Positions 22,420 through 34,458 are shown, counted from the stretch's first letter. The stretch: DNA of 64,000 nt from Jaminaea rosea (GCF_003144245.1 NW_020289983.1:186001-250000); one strand, 5' to 3'. The notes: generated by a model from the letters alone, not told the origin. A program made the numbers and translations.

Positions 22420-23901
22420 ATGGTCGACTCGACATTCGGCCTATTAGCCGCAATCGGCATGGCGGTCGGCGCTCCCCTCATTTACGCAGACCAAGCGCAC
22501 TCCATGGCTAAAGTGCGCGACTCGACCGGATTCAGCAAGGATGTATGCGCCGTTGTCTTGCTCTCCAATATCGCTCGCTTGGTCTGGTGGTTCCACGAAC
22601 GATACGAGCTCGTCCTAGTCGTCCAGTCCTGCCTCATGGTCGTTGCACAGATTGCGCTGTTGAGCCTTGTGCTGCGATTCCAGCCGGGAAGCTATGCCTC
22701 GTCCGCGTACACGAGTTCTTACCAGGATTACCTGAGGAGCGATCCGGGACCCGCAAGACCAGGTAGACCCAATGGCGAGGCTACTCGCCCCCGGCCTGAG
22801 ATCAATGTCGAGCCGCCGACGCCAGAGCAGCAGCACGCGAATCTGCCGCCGCCCGCGACAGCATCGTCAAGTAATACGAACGAGTACAGCAACCCTGGCT
22901 TTCGCTCTCTCTTCGGGGGAGGCAGCTCGTCATCGTCAGGGGGTGGCTATGCCCCCATCGTCGGCGACTTTCGCTTCCCGACTATGCCCCTCCTCGACGC
23001 CCCCGAAGGCTATGCAGCTTCTCAAGACGAACACGACGGAGAAGAGGATACGGACCCTGTCTCCCTTCCCACGCGCCTGGCAAGACAAAGCAAGCACTCC
23101 TTCGGACGCTTTGCTGGCCGACTCAAGCCGCTCTTAGGCGTACGCAACGACGGCAGTCTTCGTGCAGACGGCTCCTCGAGCGGTCGCCCGTTCGGCTTCT
23201 GGACCTGGACGAGCTTGGAAAGCTACATCGTCTTCTTGGTCTGCTACACCCTCTTTCTCCTGGCGCTACAGATCACAATCGGCCGCGTGTCCTCAATGTA
23301 CAACGCCCTGCTCGGCCTATATGCCCTGGGCCTGGAGTCTACTTTGCCGCTCCCGCAGCTCATTGCCAACCAAAAGCGACGTTCCCTCGCCGGCTTCCGC
23401 TTGTCTGTTCTTGCCGGCTGGTCTCTAGGTGACCTGTTCAAGGTAGTCTACTTTCTCTTCTTGAAGCCAGGAAGCCCATTCCAGTTCTTGGCCGGCGCGC
23501 TGTTCTCTTTGAGCGTCGACATTGGAATCGTGGCGCAGGCGAAGATGTTTGCAGAGAAGACGGCAGAGGATGAGGAGGAGCTGAGGGTTGCCAGTGAGGG
23601 AAGAAGGATGGAGGAGGCGGAGAGGCAACGAAGAGCTGGTGGGGATGGCACCGGTAGAGACCAGCAACAGCAGAGATCAGCGACAGCTGCGAGGAGCGGC
23701 GGCAGCAGCAGCAACGGTCCGCGGGCGAAGAGCGCGCCATCATCTGCCAGTGCGAGTCAGGATCCGTGGCTGCAGGAGCACGCCGATCTCGATGAGGATG
23801 CGGTGCTGTTTGACTCCTCTCATGGACTGCCAGACAATCAACAGGGCAGGCAAGGGCCAAAGGCAAGTCAGCATTTTACGATCGAGGCGGATGATGACTG
23901 A
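22420..23901 (+). CDS. PQ-loop repeat membrane protein (SLC66A2 / yeast Any1-like)
   Basis: 493 residues, single exon. Two PQ-loop units: the first at residues 1-90 ([20 protein letters not shown], then a Phe-Ser-lined second helix and a third helix), the second at about 270-385, with the diagnostic motif L-P-L-P-Q-L-I-A-N and F-x-L-S-V-L-A-G-W-x-L-G-D. A ~170-residue polar Ser/Gly-rich loop separates them. Length and order fit Any1/Cfs1 and SLC66A2, Golgi/endosome proteins linked to phospholipid asymmetry and flippase function. Other PQ-loop transporters (cystinosin, Ypq) share the fold; the long middle loop and the C-terminal acidic tail favour the Any1 group. The C-terminal tail is Gln/Ser-rich and disordered. 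Confidence 0.82.
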   Translation: MVDSTFGLLAAIGMAVGAPLIYADQAHSMAKVRDSTGFSKDVCAVVLLSNIARLVWWFHERYELVLVVQSCLMVVAQIALLSLVLRFQPGSYASSAYTSSYQDYLRSDPGPARPGRPNGEATRPRPEINVEPPTPEQQHANLPPPATASSSNTNEYSNPGFRSLFGGGSSSSSGGGYAPIVGDFRFPTMPLLDAPEGYAASQDEHDGEEDTDPVSLPTRLARQSKHSFGRFAGRLKPLLGVRNDGSLRADGSSSGRPFGFWTWTSLESYIVFLVCYTLFLLALQITIGRVSSMYNALLGLYALGLESTLPLPQLIANQKRRSLAGFRLSVLAGWSLGDLFKVVYFLFLKPGSPFQFLAGALFSLSVDIGIVAQAKMFAEKTAEDEEELRVASEGRRMEEAERQRRAGGDGTGRDQQQQRSATAARSGGSSSNGPRAKSAPSSASASQDPWLQEHADLDEDAVLFDSSHGLPDNQQGRQGPKASQHFTIEADDD

Positions 23902-24017
23902 GCGAGCGAAGAATGGTACCATTGCAGAAAGAGACCTCAGCAGGAGGGTATACCACGACGACGTCGACGAAATGGAAAGCATTGCACACACACTCTCTCT
24001 CTCCATCTCCTCCTCCT

Positions 24018-25393
24018 CTACGCCTTTCCCAAATACTCCTGCTTCCACGAGCTCACAAACAACTCCCTGCTCTTCACAAGCGCTACGAACCAAGCAGGCA
24101 CTGTCCACCCGAAGAGGACGCCTTGTCCATCCTTCGGCCCGAAGCTGACCATCATGATCTGCGGAGGCTCCTTCCATGTCGATTTGCTCGCTTTGCCCTT
24201 GCCCGCGACCAAGGATGCCACCTGAGCTGCGACGACGGGTGCTTGGCCTTTCATAGATACAAAGGTTTTGGGGCCGGGAGCGTCACAGCAATCCCCGTAC
24301 GCAAAGTAGAAGCCTAGAGCTGGCTCGGTGAGGCGTAGCGTGGCAGGGTCCACTCGGATGGCGCCTACGTCGTTGAGGGCGTTGGGGTGGCCAGAGTTAG
24401 AGATCAGCGACGTGTTTGGCCTGCCGCCTGTGGCGACTACGACAAAGTCTGCCTCTACCTCCGAGGGTGAGGCGTCTCCTGAGCCCTCGGCGGGGACAAT
24501 GGTGAAGCTGCGCGGCGAGGGGAGGAGCGTTGCGGAGGGCACATCCGAGGGCACGTCGATTGAAGCACCCATGCGAAGGTCGACGCCCTTGTTCTTCATG
24601 GTCTTCTCGAGGGCTTTGCCCATCTTTGGATTGAAGCCGCTGATGAGAGAAGAGGACTTGCTGACGAGGGTGACCTGTGCGAGGGGCGAGAGATGACGTA
24701 CGAATCAACATTATGACGCAGTTGCGCTCCTTCGTGTCTTTCTGTCGCACCTTCTTGTCAGGGTACTGATGCTTCACCTCGCCCACATACTCGATACCGA
24801 GCGGCCCCCCTCCTACGACCAAAACAGACTTTGCATCCTTTGCTCCTGCCATTGCCTTCTTGAGCCCCTCGACTGCCCCCTCCTTCGATCGGTCGCTAGG
24901 CTCCGAGGGAGCGTAGTGGTTGGCGCCAGTGACGAGGATGGCATACTCGAAGGACACAGTGGTGCTGCCTTCGAATTCCTTGCTGATCGTGACTGACTTC
25001 TCGGCCAAGTGGGTGACCTCGGTCCCACTCAGTACAATGTGTTGGGAGGAGGAAGGAAAGACTTTGGAGAGGTCTTGGAAGGCGAGGTCCTCCGCGGCTG
25101 AGGGTTGAGAATGAGTCAGCGCGGGATCAGAAGCTAAAGGCAATCAAATGGCGCGCTCTCACAGGGCATCGTGCTAGCCCTCAAGGTGGCAGGATGGTAC
25201 CACGCTGCGACACGAGGGGAGTTTAGTGATCAGCTCGGAGGCGGCAGCGCGTACGCTCGCTCGACAGCTCACCATAGTCATTCTTTTCGATGAGCACGAT
25301 TCGATGGCTCTTAGGTAAAGTCTTCTCGAGTGCCCGGGCAGCATAGATACCACCGCTGGCGCCAACGATGACGATATTCTTGAGTGACGACAT
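24018..25393 (-). CDS. AIF/AMID-type FAD-dependent NAD(P)H oxidoreductase
   Basis: Pyridine nucleotide-disulphide oxidoreductase fold, 388 residues in four exons: 25393-25273, 25204-25163, 25097-24751, 24674-24018. Exon lengths close every phase. The N-terminus IVIVGASGGIYAARALEK is the FAD-binding Rossmann motif, with Gly-rich G-A-S-G-G-I instead of the more usual GxGxxG. A second glycine motif, VLVVGGGPLGIEYVGEV, binds NAD(P)H. A third stretch VVVATGGRPNTSLI and the FAYGDCCDAPG motif near the C-terminus contact FAD. The size matches AMID/FSP1 (AIFM2), a quinone reductase acting at membranes or lipid droplets, rather than mitochondrial AIF; no presequence is visible. Substrate not determinable. 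Starts head-to-head, at 1.85 kb distance, with the NRPS-like gene. Confidence 0.85.
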
Positions 25394-27243
25394 GACAAGG
25401 CTAGGAGGTGTTGGTCAGGCTATGCAGATGCAGGCGCACCACGGGGACGCAGCGACGAGGGCGGACTGGGACAGCCTCGGGCTGAGCTGAGCAGCAAGCT
25501 GCGAGCAGCCACGCGGCTGAAGAGACCATGATCACTACCTCATCCTCCCGCTCACCTGTAGGGGAACAGCTGAGAAGGTATTCAAGAGCTGAGAGACATT
25601 CATACGTGCTTCACTCTTCAGATGTCGGGGCGTGATGAGGAGCTTGACCGCAAACTCTCGACTACCGTACCTATGCTCCGACTTCGCTCGGCGGGCCCCC
25701 ACGTTGCGAAGCTTCATCCATCGTCCACAATTGACTGCCAAACGAGCTCCGACCATCGATTGATCACCGGCGTCCAGAAGATTTGATTGGTACACGTTCT
25801 GCCCTCAGCAAGGAACGAGGTATACTCCAGTGTCGTTCGACGTGAAGGGCAGCTTCGTCCCCTCGAACCCTAATACTCGACATTCTCAGGCTGTGCACTT
25901 CTTGATTCGTCGATGCTGATGATGGTCACTCCCTGCGCTCCCCTTTGATCGAGACAAACGTCGAGGCTGTGACCGTACAGCATAGCCTAGCCATGACGAC
26001 AGCAAGCGCTGGTCGAGAATAGAAGCGCTCGTCTCACTGCTACTGATCGTGGCCGGCAGACGTGCAGCAGCCTGCCTCGTTGCCGTTTCGGCGTCGCCTG
26101 CGTCTTGACCTGAATCAATAAATGCCTTGCCGCCGGTTGGCCGACAACAGGGAGTAATTACGCGCCGCCAGCATCCAAGCCACAATGTGCTGGTCCAGCA
26201 TTGCGCACCGCCTTCCCTCAAACTGCTGGGCAAGAGGGCAAGCAAGCAAAGCTCCAGGCCCTGCTCTTCCTTCTTCTCATCTTTTCGTTGTCGAGCTCGC
26301 ATTCTCCAATCCTCCCCCAAACAAGACGTTAGCAGCTCGATTTGGGGGACGCCCTCGTTGTATTGGCTGTACGGGGATTAAAAGTAGCGGCACACGTACA
26401 CGTTTCGGCAGCGGCTTCGGCAATCGAAGCGTCCACACAAACGAGGCGATGGCTGAAGAGGAGGAGGGGGTCCGTCCTCCTCGTGCCGGCGGCGGCAGTA
26501 GCGACGTGACGATGTGTCGCAGTTATAGTTCACGTCAAACGGCACCTCGGGATCCAAATCTGGGGATCGACGAGGGTAGGGGGCGTGGCCTGCCAGCCTG
26601 AGCCAAACATGGCGTGATGAGCGAGGATTCTCATGTGCCAACGATCAGCGCTCAGCGTGACGCCACGTTTGAACAATTGTCACCTTTTGTCTGTCTGTCA
26701 AGGAGCCTCTCGGTTTCGCACGTCAATTCGACGGTCTGGCCTTGAACTGCCTTCACGCAACGCACATGGGCAATTGCTCTAGGCGCCCGCAAAAATGTCC
26801 CCGACCTTGCTGCCGTCGGTATTGCGCGAAGGAAGGAGGTAGAGGCTGACTGCCGTACGTTGCTCTTAGGGGCGCGTGCGGGGAAGAGGGGAGAGGAGGA
26901 GGGTGCACCGCACTGCATGGCATGGCATAACATGGAGCAGCGACGTGCGGGTGGAACCCCATTGATTGGTCCACAAGGAAAGCACGAAGGAGCCAGGATT
27001 CGGCACGGCCCTCACGGCACGGAGCACGGAGCTGATCAGATCGAGCGTGGCCTGTCGCGAGCCATCGCCGCTGAGTACATTGTCCCAAGCTAGATGTCGC
27101 CATGTCAGGCTGTGCCGAGCTCTATGAAGTGGTCGATTTCACAAATGTATTCGAGGCAGGGCCACGGGCTGCTTCTTCCTCTCTCTTTCCATCATCTCAT
27201 TCATTTGAAGTCCCGTGCCAACTTCATTCGCTGAGCTGCGACG
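25394..27243. other. 1.85 kb gene-free divergent region upstream of the NRPS-like gene
   Basis: No open frame here has motifs, good composition or compatible splice sites. It is one of the two largest gaps in the window and includes the whole upstream region of the Pls-like synthetase. Pyrimidine-rich tracts occur shortly before 27244. Long upstream regions are common before tightly regulated genes; no specific transcription-factor site can be claimed. Confidence 0.4.
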
Positions 27244-30200
27244 ATGGCGACGACATTTCCGCTCGACAAGTCGAGGGTGCTCACAGGGGAGGGAGCCCTT
27301 GCGGTCGCACCTGCTCCGCCATCCAACGTCAACACTCTGCCGCGCCTGTTCCAGCATCAAGCGCAGGCCCAACCTCAGGCCACGGCCTTTTCATGTCAAG
27401 GAAGCGACCACCTCCAAGAACTGACCTACGCCGAGGCTGACGGCGTTGCTCGCGTCGTAGCCGCCCAGCTCGCTGGCCTGCACGGCGGGCGCACCTCGCG
27501 TGATGAGGCGCCAACTGTAGCTATCTGGCTGGAGAAGGGCATATCTCTTCTCCTCTCCATCCTCGCCACCACCTACAGCGGCGCAACGTGGGTCCCATTT
27601 GATCCCGACGTACCTGTAGAGCGAGCCGCAGTCTGCTGCGCTGACTCATCGGCCACGGTTCTCCTCTGCGATGCGATCCACAGAGAGCGAGCTGACGATG
27701 TTGCGAGCAGATTGCCCGCGGGCAGCTTGCAAGTTGTCGAATTTACCGAGCTCAACGAGACCAGCCACAGCACCGCTTCAGCAGCCCAAGCTGAGGGTCC
27801 TCGTCCCAGTGACGCCGCTTACTTGATCTACACATCCGGTACTACGGGTACGCCGAAAGGAATTGCCATCCCACATTCTGCTGCCCTGACCTTTGCACTA
27901 AGCGAGCGAGCCGTCCTTGAGACCAGCAGCGATGATATCGTCTGGAATGGTGAGTACCACACGCCCGCCTTCCGTTTACGTACGCGCAGACTGACTTCAT
28001 GTTTTTGCGCGCGCAGGCTTCTCTCCTGCCTTTGACATGTTCGTTGAGGAGATGTGGGTCACAATCGCTGGCGGTGGACACCTCGCCATCGGTACCCGAG
28101 AAGAATGCCGTGACGTGCCCGGCCTACCCGCCATCTGGACACAACGTGGCGTCACGGTCGTGAATGCGGTCCCCACTTTGATTGGCATCATGGGGATTGC
28201 CCAAGCAGATGGGGACTCCAAACTCTTGCCAGCGTGTGTTCGGCTCATCAATCTGGGCGGAGAAGCTTGTCCTCCCGCTCTGGTCTCCAAGCTCGCACGT
28301 CCCGGCCTGCGGATCATCAACACTTATGGGCCGACAGAGACTACCGTGACGGCTACATGGGACGAGCTGATGCCCAGCGCAGCCGTGACTATCGGTCGCC
28401 CCCTCCCATCGTACCACGCTTGCTTGCTGCCCATCTCCGAGGACAGCGGACCTGTATCAGACTTCCCACTCGAGCTCTTCGAAGGCGTTGAAGGCGAGCT
28501 TGCGATCGGCGGTCCCTGCGTCGGAATAGGCTACGTCGGTCGGCCAGACTTGACGGCGCAGAAGTTCATTCGGCACCCGCTGGCTCCGCAAGGCTGCGAA
28601 GGGGAGCGTCTGTACCGCACAGGCGACCGAGTCAGGCTCACGGCCGAGCTGAAGATTGCCTTTCTGGGCCGCATTGATACCCAAGTGAAGCATCGCGGCT
28701 TCCGCATTGAGTTGGGGGAGATTGAGTCACTCCTCTCAGGCCATAGGGATGTACAGGCCGCAGCCGTCATCCTCACCAATCCAAATACGGACACCGCCCG
28801 ACTCGAAGCTTTTGTCGTTACCGCACCTGGTGCGCCGCAGGATGCCAGCTCGCTCAACGCCTTGGCTGCTGAGCACCTACCTACGTACATGAGGCCTGAG
28901 GAGGTCCACTTCCTCGAGGCGGATGAGATGCCGCGTTTACCGAGTGGAAAGATCAATGCGAAGGCGCTGCATGATGTGGCTGCTCGCAAAGCTGAGGAGG
29001 CCGCCGCTTCCAAGGTAGTTGCAATCGATGAAACCGACGTCACGGACAATGACGTAGATCCCTCGACTCCTCTGGGTATCCTCCTCACCACAATGGCCAC
29101 AGTCTTCCCTTCAGCAGGGCGTGTTTGCCCCACCGCCGACTTCTTCATCGACCTAGGTGGACACTCGCTCCTCGCAGCCATCCTTGTCTCCAAGCTCCGC
29201 CAAGCCAAGAGCGAAGGAGGCGACGCGCCGTACGCCTCCATCGGCCTGCCGGATATCTACGAAGCTCGCACTCCACTCGCTATTGCCGCGCGCTTCTCAG
29301 CCGGCGACGACGATGCTTGCAGTTCAGAAGATGCTACGGTCACTGGAGAGCCAGAAGACCAGCTCCTCACCGAAGGCACGGGTCCCACAACAGGCAGTCA
29401 CTGGCCCGTCTCCCCGCGCAACTTCGTCCTCTGCGGCATTGCTCAAGTCGTTCCGCTCCTCTTCTTGTTTTTCCTCATGTCCCTCGAAATCTTGGTACCC
29501 TACCTCATCTTCGACTACATTCTTCACATACGTGGGGTTGGCTGGGCGATCCTAGTCACGTACGGCGTCTTTGTCTCCGCTCCCGTACTGCTCGGCGTAG
29601 TCGCCGTCATCGGCAAGTGGATGGCCCTGGGTCGAGCAAAGGAAGGGGAGTACCCTCTTTACGGAGTCTATTACTTCAGGTGGTGGCTTGCGGATCGATT
29701 TGCCAACTTGGCAAACACAAAAATTCTGGCCGAATCGGCCTTGTACCCGCACTTCCTCCGCGCTATGGGCGCGAAGGTTGGGAGCTACACACATCTCGGC
29801 GCGATGGCAATTGGTGCAGCGGCTGACCTGGTCGAGATAGGCGACGATGTCGTCATTGGGTCGGACGTGGTGCTCATGACCAGTGTGGTCGAACGTGGTC
29901 GCCTCATTCTCAAGAAGGTGATTATCGAATCCGACGCCATCATCGGCTCCAACTCGGTCATCGAAGGCGGCGCCACCCTCTGCGAAGGGGCAGAGCTCGG
30001 TGCCCTATCCATGGTTCCCGATGGGATGCGGGTTCCAGCCTTCCAGCGATACCACGGCTCTCCCGCTCGATTCGACCGCGAGATTAAGGAAGGTGAAGCA
30101 GCGCAAGGCAAAACCTCTCGCCCTTCCAGAGCGCGGGCATTCGCCATGCTGCTCGGCAACGCCTTCATCGTTGTCTTCGTCCTGCCGCTCCTCTACTACA

Positions 30201-31783
30201 TGCCGCAGATCCCCGGTCTAATGCTCTTCGACCTCGTTGATCTGAGCGACATTGGCATGTGGGGGCAAGTAGCCGTGCTCTCCATCCCGATCGCCTTCGC
30301 CTACCAGATAATCGTCTACGTGCAGCTCATTGCCTTCCGCTGGCTGTTTCTCGGCGGTAGATTGCGCGAGGGCACATACCGCGTCTACTCTACGTGGTAC
30401 CTGCGTAAGTGGTTCGTCGACCGTATCATGGACTTGGCGCTTGATGTCCTCCATCCAGTGTTCGCCACGTTGTACATCGTGCCTTTCTTGAGGCTGCTCG
30501 GCGTCAAGGTGGGTAGAAGAGCGGAGGTGTCTACTGCGAGAGGGCTGCAATTCGAGCTGCTCGAGATTGGAGATGAGAGCTTCGTTGCTGACGCGGTCCT
30601 CATGGGCGACACGATCGTGCGGGGCAACGAGTTGACGCTCAAGAAGACGAAGCTGGAGAGCAGGGCGTTCGCAGGCAACGCCTCGCTCCTGCCGCAAGGC
30701 ACCGTCCTCCCTACCGGTTCTCTCGTTGGCGTACTGTCCATCGCCCCTCCGCTGGACAAGCCCCTGGAGAGAGACACCTCCTGCTTCGGCTCGCCTCCCG
30801 TGCTCATGCCCGCCCGCCAAAAGGAGGAAGGAACAGGCGACGCCTCTCTCCTCTTCAACCCTTCCCGCGGCCGCATCGCCATCCGTCTCCTTATCGAAGG
30901 CCTCCGCATCGTGCTTCCCCGCGCAATCATCATCTTCGGCCTCGGTTTCTCCCTCAACATCGCCTATACAGGATACCACGGTATCGGCGCCGTCTACACG
31001 CTGTTGATGTTGCCCCTCTTCTACCTCTTCATGATTGCACTCCCCTCGATGCTCTTCACGATCGCGCTCAAGTGGCTGCTGATCGGGGACTACCGCAAGA
31101 AGGAGACCAAGTGGCCGCTCTGGAGCCTCAACGTTTGGCTGAGCGAGGCAGTCACTTCGACTTGGGAGACGATCGCGGAGCCCTTTCTTGCTCAGTTACT
31201 CGTCGGTACACCGTACTTAGCGTGGTTCTTCCGAGCATTGGGCGTCTCCGTCGGCAAGAGGGTTACGCTCCTCTCCTCGGACATCACCGAGTACGACCTT
31301 GTCTCCCTTGGAGATGAGGCTGTCATTAATCAGCACGCCGGACCGCAGACGCACCTGTTCCACGATAGAATCATGCAGCTGGGCACGGTCAAGTTGAGCG
31401 AGAGGGCGGTGATGAAGCCGTACTCCATCTGCTTGCCAGGGAGCGAAATCGAGGCGAGTGCGCATCTTGGTAGCCTGTCGCTGCTGATGAAGGGTGAGAA
31501 GCTGCCCGAGGGCACGGCATGGGAGGGCGCTCCTACGAGGCCTCGGAGCAGAAGGAAGAGGGCACCGGCGGGTGCAGCGAAAATGGGCAAGAGCGCGCCA
31601 TCCTCGTCATCTTCGTCGACCGCGTCGAAGAGAGGCAGACCTCTCTTTGAGCTTGGCACTTTGCCCTTTACATCATCAAAGTCGCGTACCGTCACCACGC
31701 TGCCGATGACGAACGTCTCGACGGCGGCCAGCAGCCTGCGAGCGACTAGCCATGAGCGTTACGCCAGCGAAGGCTCTGCTTAG
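27244..31783 (+). CDS. Pls-like nonribosomal peptide synthetase (A-T-membrane/LbH x3), predicted poly-amino-acid synthetase
   Basis: Exons 27244-27949 and 28017-31783, intron 27950-28016; 1490 residues. Adenylation domain 30-560: A3 YLIYTSGTTGTPKGIAIP (193-210), A5 TYGPTETT (338-345), A7 YRTGDRVR, A8 QVKHRGFRIELGEIE, A10 with K547. Carrier domain motif DLGGHSL with phosphopantetheine Ser619. There is no condensation or thioesterase domain. Instead six membrane segments in three pairs alternate with three homologous soluble modules, each opening with a G-x-x-V-G motif (GAKVG at 820, GVKVG at 1064, GVSVG at 1311; period about 245 residues) and hexapeptide-like left-handed beta-helix repeats (EIGDDVVIGSDVVLM). 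This is the architecture of epsilon-poly-L-lysine synthetase Pls, whose tandem modules join amino acids into isopeptide chains. The product is inferred to be a homopolymer of a basic amino acid. C-terminal tail is basic and Ser-rich. Confidence 0.87.
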
Positions 31784-32463
31784 GCGGCGTGAGCTCCTGG
31801 CAAAGCCTCGCCCGTTGATACCCTGTACATATGATCAGCTTCGTTTGGTCCACTTGTCACTGTGCCCGTACTCCCCGCAAAATAGAAGCTTGCTATAATG
31901 AACGATGTGTTTCGTGTCCCTTTGTTCGCCGTGTGGTTGACTATGAAGTTGTCCGGTGTGGAGCGAGGCAACGAGCGGGCAACGCAGTCGCAGTCGCAGT
32001 CGCAGTCAGTTGCAAGCCACGATGCGAGGAGTCGAGTCGAGTCGGGTCAAATGCGGAGCGGAGCTGGGCGCGTCTGCCTCGCGAGGCGGCGGGTCGAGTC
32101 GAGGACAAGGCGCAACCAACACTCGCGAGCGAGCCAGACAGAGGGACAGAGACTTGACGCTGTTCACCACCTTGCCATTTCTCCTCGTCCTTCCATCCTG
32201 GTCTTGACTAGCCCAAGGCCAACGACACATTTGCTCCATTTCTATCAAGGAGCACTCAAGCCGACACCACACGCTTGCCCTCGCCATCACCAAGTCCCTG
32301 TGTCCGCCCACGCCGAGCCGTCGCCGCCTCTCAACACATCCTCGCACTCGTCCCTCTTGCCCACACCGCCTCGTCCTAATTGAAAGAGTGCTTCATCCTC
32401 GTCATCCAACAATCGCTGAAACAAAGTCGTGTGTAGCAGCAACAGAAGCAGAAGCAAATAGTA
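31784..32463. promoter_or_regulatory. NRPS-like 3' region and CDK1 upstream region
   Basis: 680 bp between two plus-strand genes. Contains a perfect hexanucleotide repeat (31984-32007). The last ~80 bp before the CDK1 ATG are A-rich (gaagcaaatagta), as in fungal leaders. Open frames here lack motifs. Confidence 0.4.
31984..32007. repeat. Microsatellite (GCAGTC)4
   Basis: Four perfect tandem copies of a hexamer, in noncoding sequence upstream of CDK1. Confidence 0.8.
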
Positions 32464-33696
32464 ATGGAGAACTACCAAAAGATTGAAAAGGTCGGAGAAG
32501 GTGAATGAGCCCGGCATCGAGGCGCGCATTGGCTCAGCTCAGATGCTCACTCCTTCCCTCCTTGACGCGCTCGCAGGCACCTATGGCGTCGTGTACAAAG
32601 CTCGAGATCTCACACCACAAGGTAACGGCCGTATTGTTGCCTTGAAGAAGATTCGTCTCGAAGCAGAAGATGAAGGCGTGCCAAGCACGGCCATCAGAGA
32701 GATTAGTCTGCTGAAGGAGCTCAAGAACGAGAACATTGTCAGGTGAGCAGCGCGGTGCTCAACTCTCCCTCATCAAGACGCTAAAGTATTCACATTCGTC
32801 GGCATGGTCAGGCTATACGACATCATCCACCAAGAATCCAAGCTCTACCTCGTCTTTGAGTTCCTTGACCTCGACCTGAAGAAGTACATGGACAACGTTG
32901 CAGGCTCATCTGATGGTCTGGGGCCGGACATCGTTCGCGTGAGTGCGGCGATGGCTCCCTCTCGCTCTCTGCTCATCGCTGCATGGCCACTCATATCCAC
33001 TCTCCCTCTTTGTCGCCGTCCTGCCGCACGTCGATCGCTCGCAGAAATTCACTTTCCAGCTCATGCGCGGCATCTACTACTGCCACGCTCACCGAATCCT
33101 CCATCGCGACCTCAAGCCGCAGAACCTTCTCATTGACAAGGCGGGAAACCTCAAGCTTGCCGACTTTGGACTGGCACGCGCTTTCGGTATCCCGTTGAGG
33201 ACCTACACGCATGAGGTGAGCACTGGCGCAGCATGGCCAACAACAACTTCCTGCCCCCGATACTGAGCTAAGCTTCCCTATCCCCCGGCCTCAGGTCGTC
33301 ACACTATGGTACCGAGCCCCCGAAGTCCTCCTTGGGTCGCGCCACTACAGCACCGCGATAGACATGTGGTCCGTCGGATGCATCTTCGCCGAGATGGCAA
33401 TGAAGTCTCCCCTTTTCCCCGGCGACTCGGAAATCGACGAGATCTTCCGCATCTTCCGTACCCTTGGCACCCCGACGGAGAACGACTGGCCTGGCGTCAA
33501 GTCTCTTCCTGACTACAAGGCGAGCTTCCCGCAGTGGGCGGGAGTCAGCCTTGCGAAGGCAGTGCCCAGTCTCGACGCGGCAGGACTTGAGCTGCTGAGA
33601 GGAATGCTGGTGTATGACCCGGCAGGAAGGATAAGCGCCAAGAGAGGTCTGGGCCACGAATACTTTGCTGGAGTAGGTGGAGAGGTGATGGCATAA
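32464..33696 (+). CDS. CDK1: Cyclin-dependent kinase 1 (Cdc2/Cdc28)
   Basis: Master cell-cycle Ser/Thr kinase, 300 residues, five exons: 32464-32500, 32577-32742, 32812-32938, 33045-33215, 33295-33696. Exon sums are phase-consistent. Splicing gives [23 protein letters not shown] (inhibitory Thr14/Tyr15), the exact cyclin-binding helix [20 protein letters not shown] with catalytic Asp, [10 protein letters not shown] (DFG), the activation-loop Thr in PLRTYTHEV, and YRAPEVLLG. The full length matches the family. The presence of [14 protein letters not shown] and [13 protein letters not shown] distinguishes it from Pho85/CDK5. The first exon is only 37 nt and the first intron splits the glycine loop, a common position in fungi. 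No residue essential for catalysis is missing. Confidence 0.97.
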
Positions 33697-34458
33697 TACG
33701 CGATGAAGGGCAGATGGGCGTGTACGAAGGACGAGAACACACGCTCGGCTTCCCGCGACGCCCAGCCCAATAAGAGGGCATCTACCTCCCATCTCGCTGC
33801 CCCATCTACGCTCCCCACTTCCAAGACCGCACCGGACTCGACCCTCGACGACTACATCGCACCGCACCGCAAGCGTAAGCCGCCTATCGCAAGGCAAGCA
33901 TCAGAAGAGGTTGCCGTCTATCCTGACAGCGCCCGTTCGACACGCTCGCCCAAGGCTGCTGCAGCAGCGCTGTGCTCGCCATCCTCTCTACTCCTCGTCC
34001 CGCCCATACGGCGATTGTATTATTCTCCTGTCCTTCGTCTCGTTCTATCTGCGCACTGATAGTTGTTCCCAGAAGCCTGTGCAAGCGACGACGCACGATG
34101 CAGGACTGCTTCGTCTCGCCTTTGAAATAGGCTGACACTGAGTCACAACCGTGGCAGGCGGGGGCGTCGCACGACAGGCGGACCAGGAAAAGGCCGAGGT
34201 TGGACCGTCGAGTGGCTTGATTGGACCCTTGAACGAGACGCAGCTGCGCTTTCCATCTTTCCAATCTTCCTAAATCCTCCACTCAGTCCTCTCACCTAGA
34301 TCTGCTCATCTACTCTCATTCAAGCTATCAGGACCTTCTCGGATTGCTCTCTTGTAGCAATAGACGCTACGCCGGCCTCACAAGATACCTTCCAACCAGC
34401 ATCTCAATCCCCGGCCACGCCACTCTGTCCTTCCCCCGTCCCGGCTTACATACTCAGC
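33697..34458. other. Intergenic region, CDK1 3' end to MBL hydrolase promoter
   Basis: 762 bp between two plus-strand genes. Short overlapping frames only, none with motifs. Pyrimidine-rich just before 34459. I see no RNA gene. Confidence 0.35.

Noticed and set aside
25850-25900. Possible minus-strand tRNA T-arm (CTCGAACCC)
   Set aside because: No matching acceptor, D-arm or anticodon arm could be folded around it.
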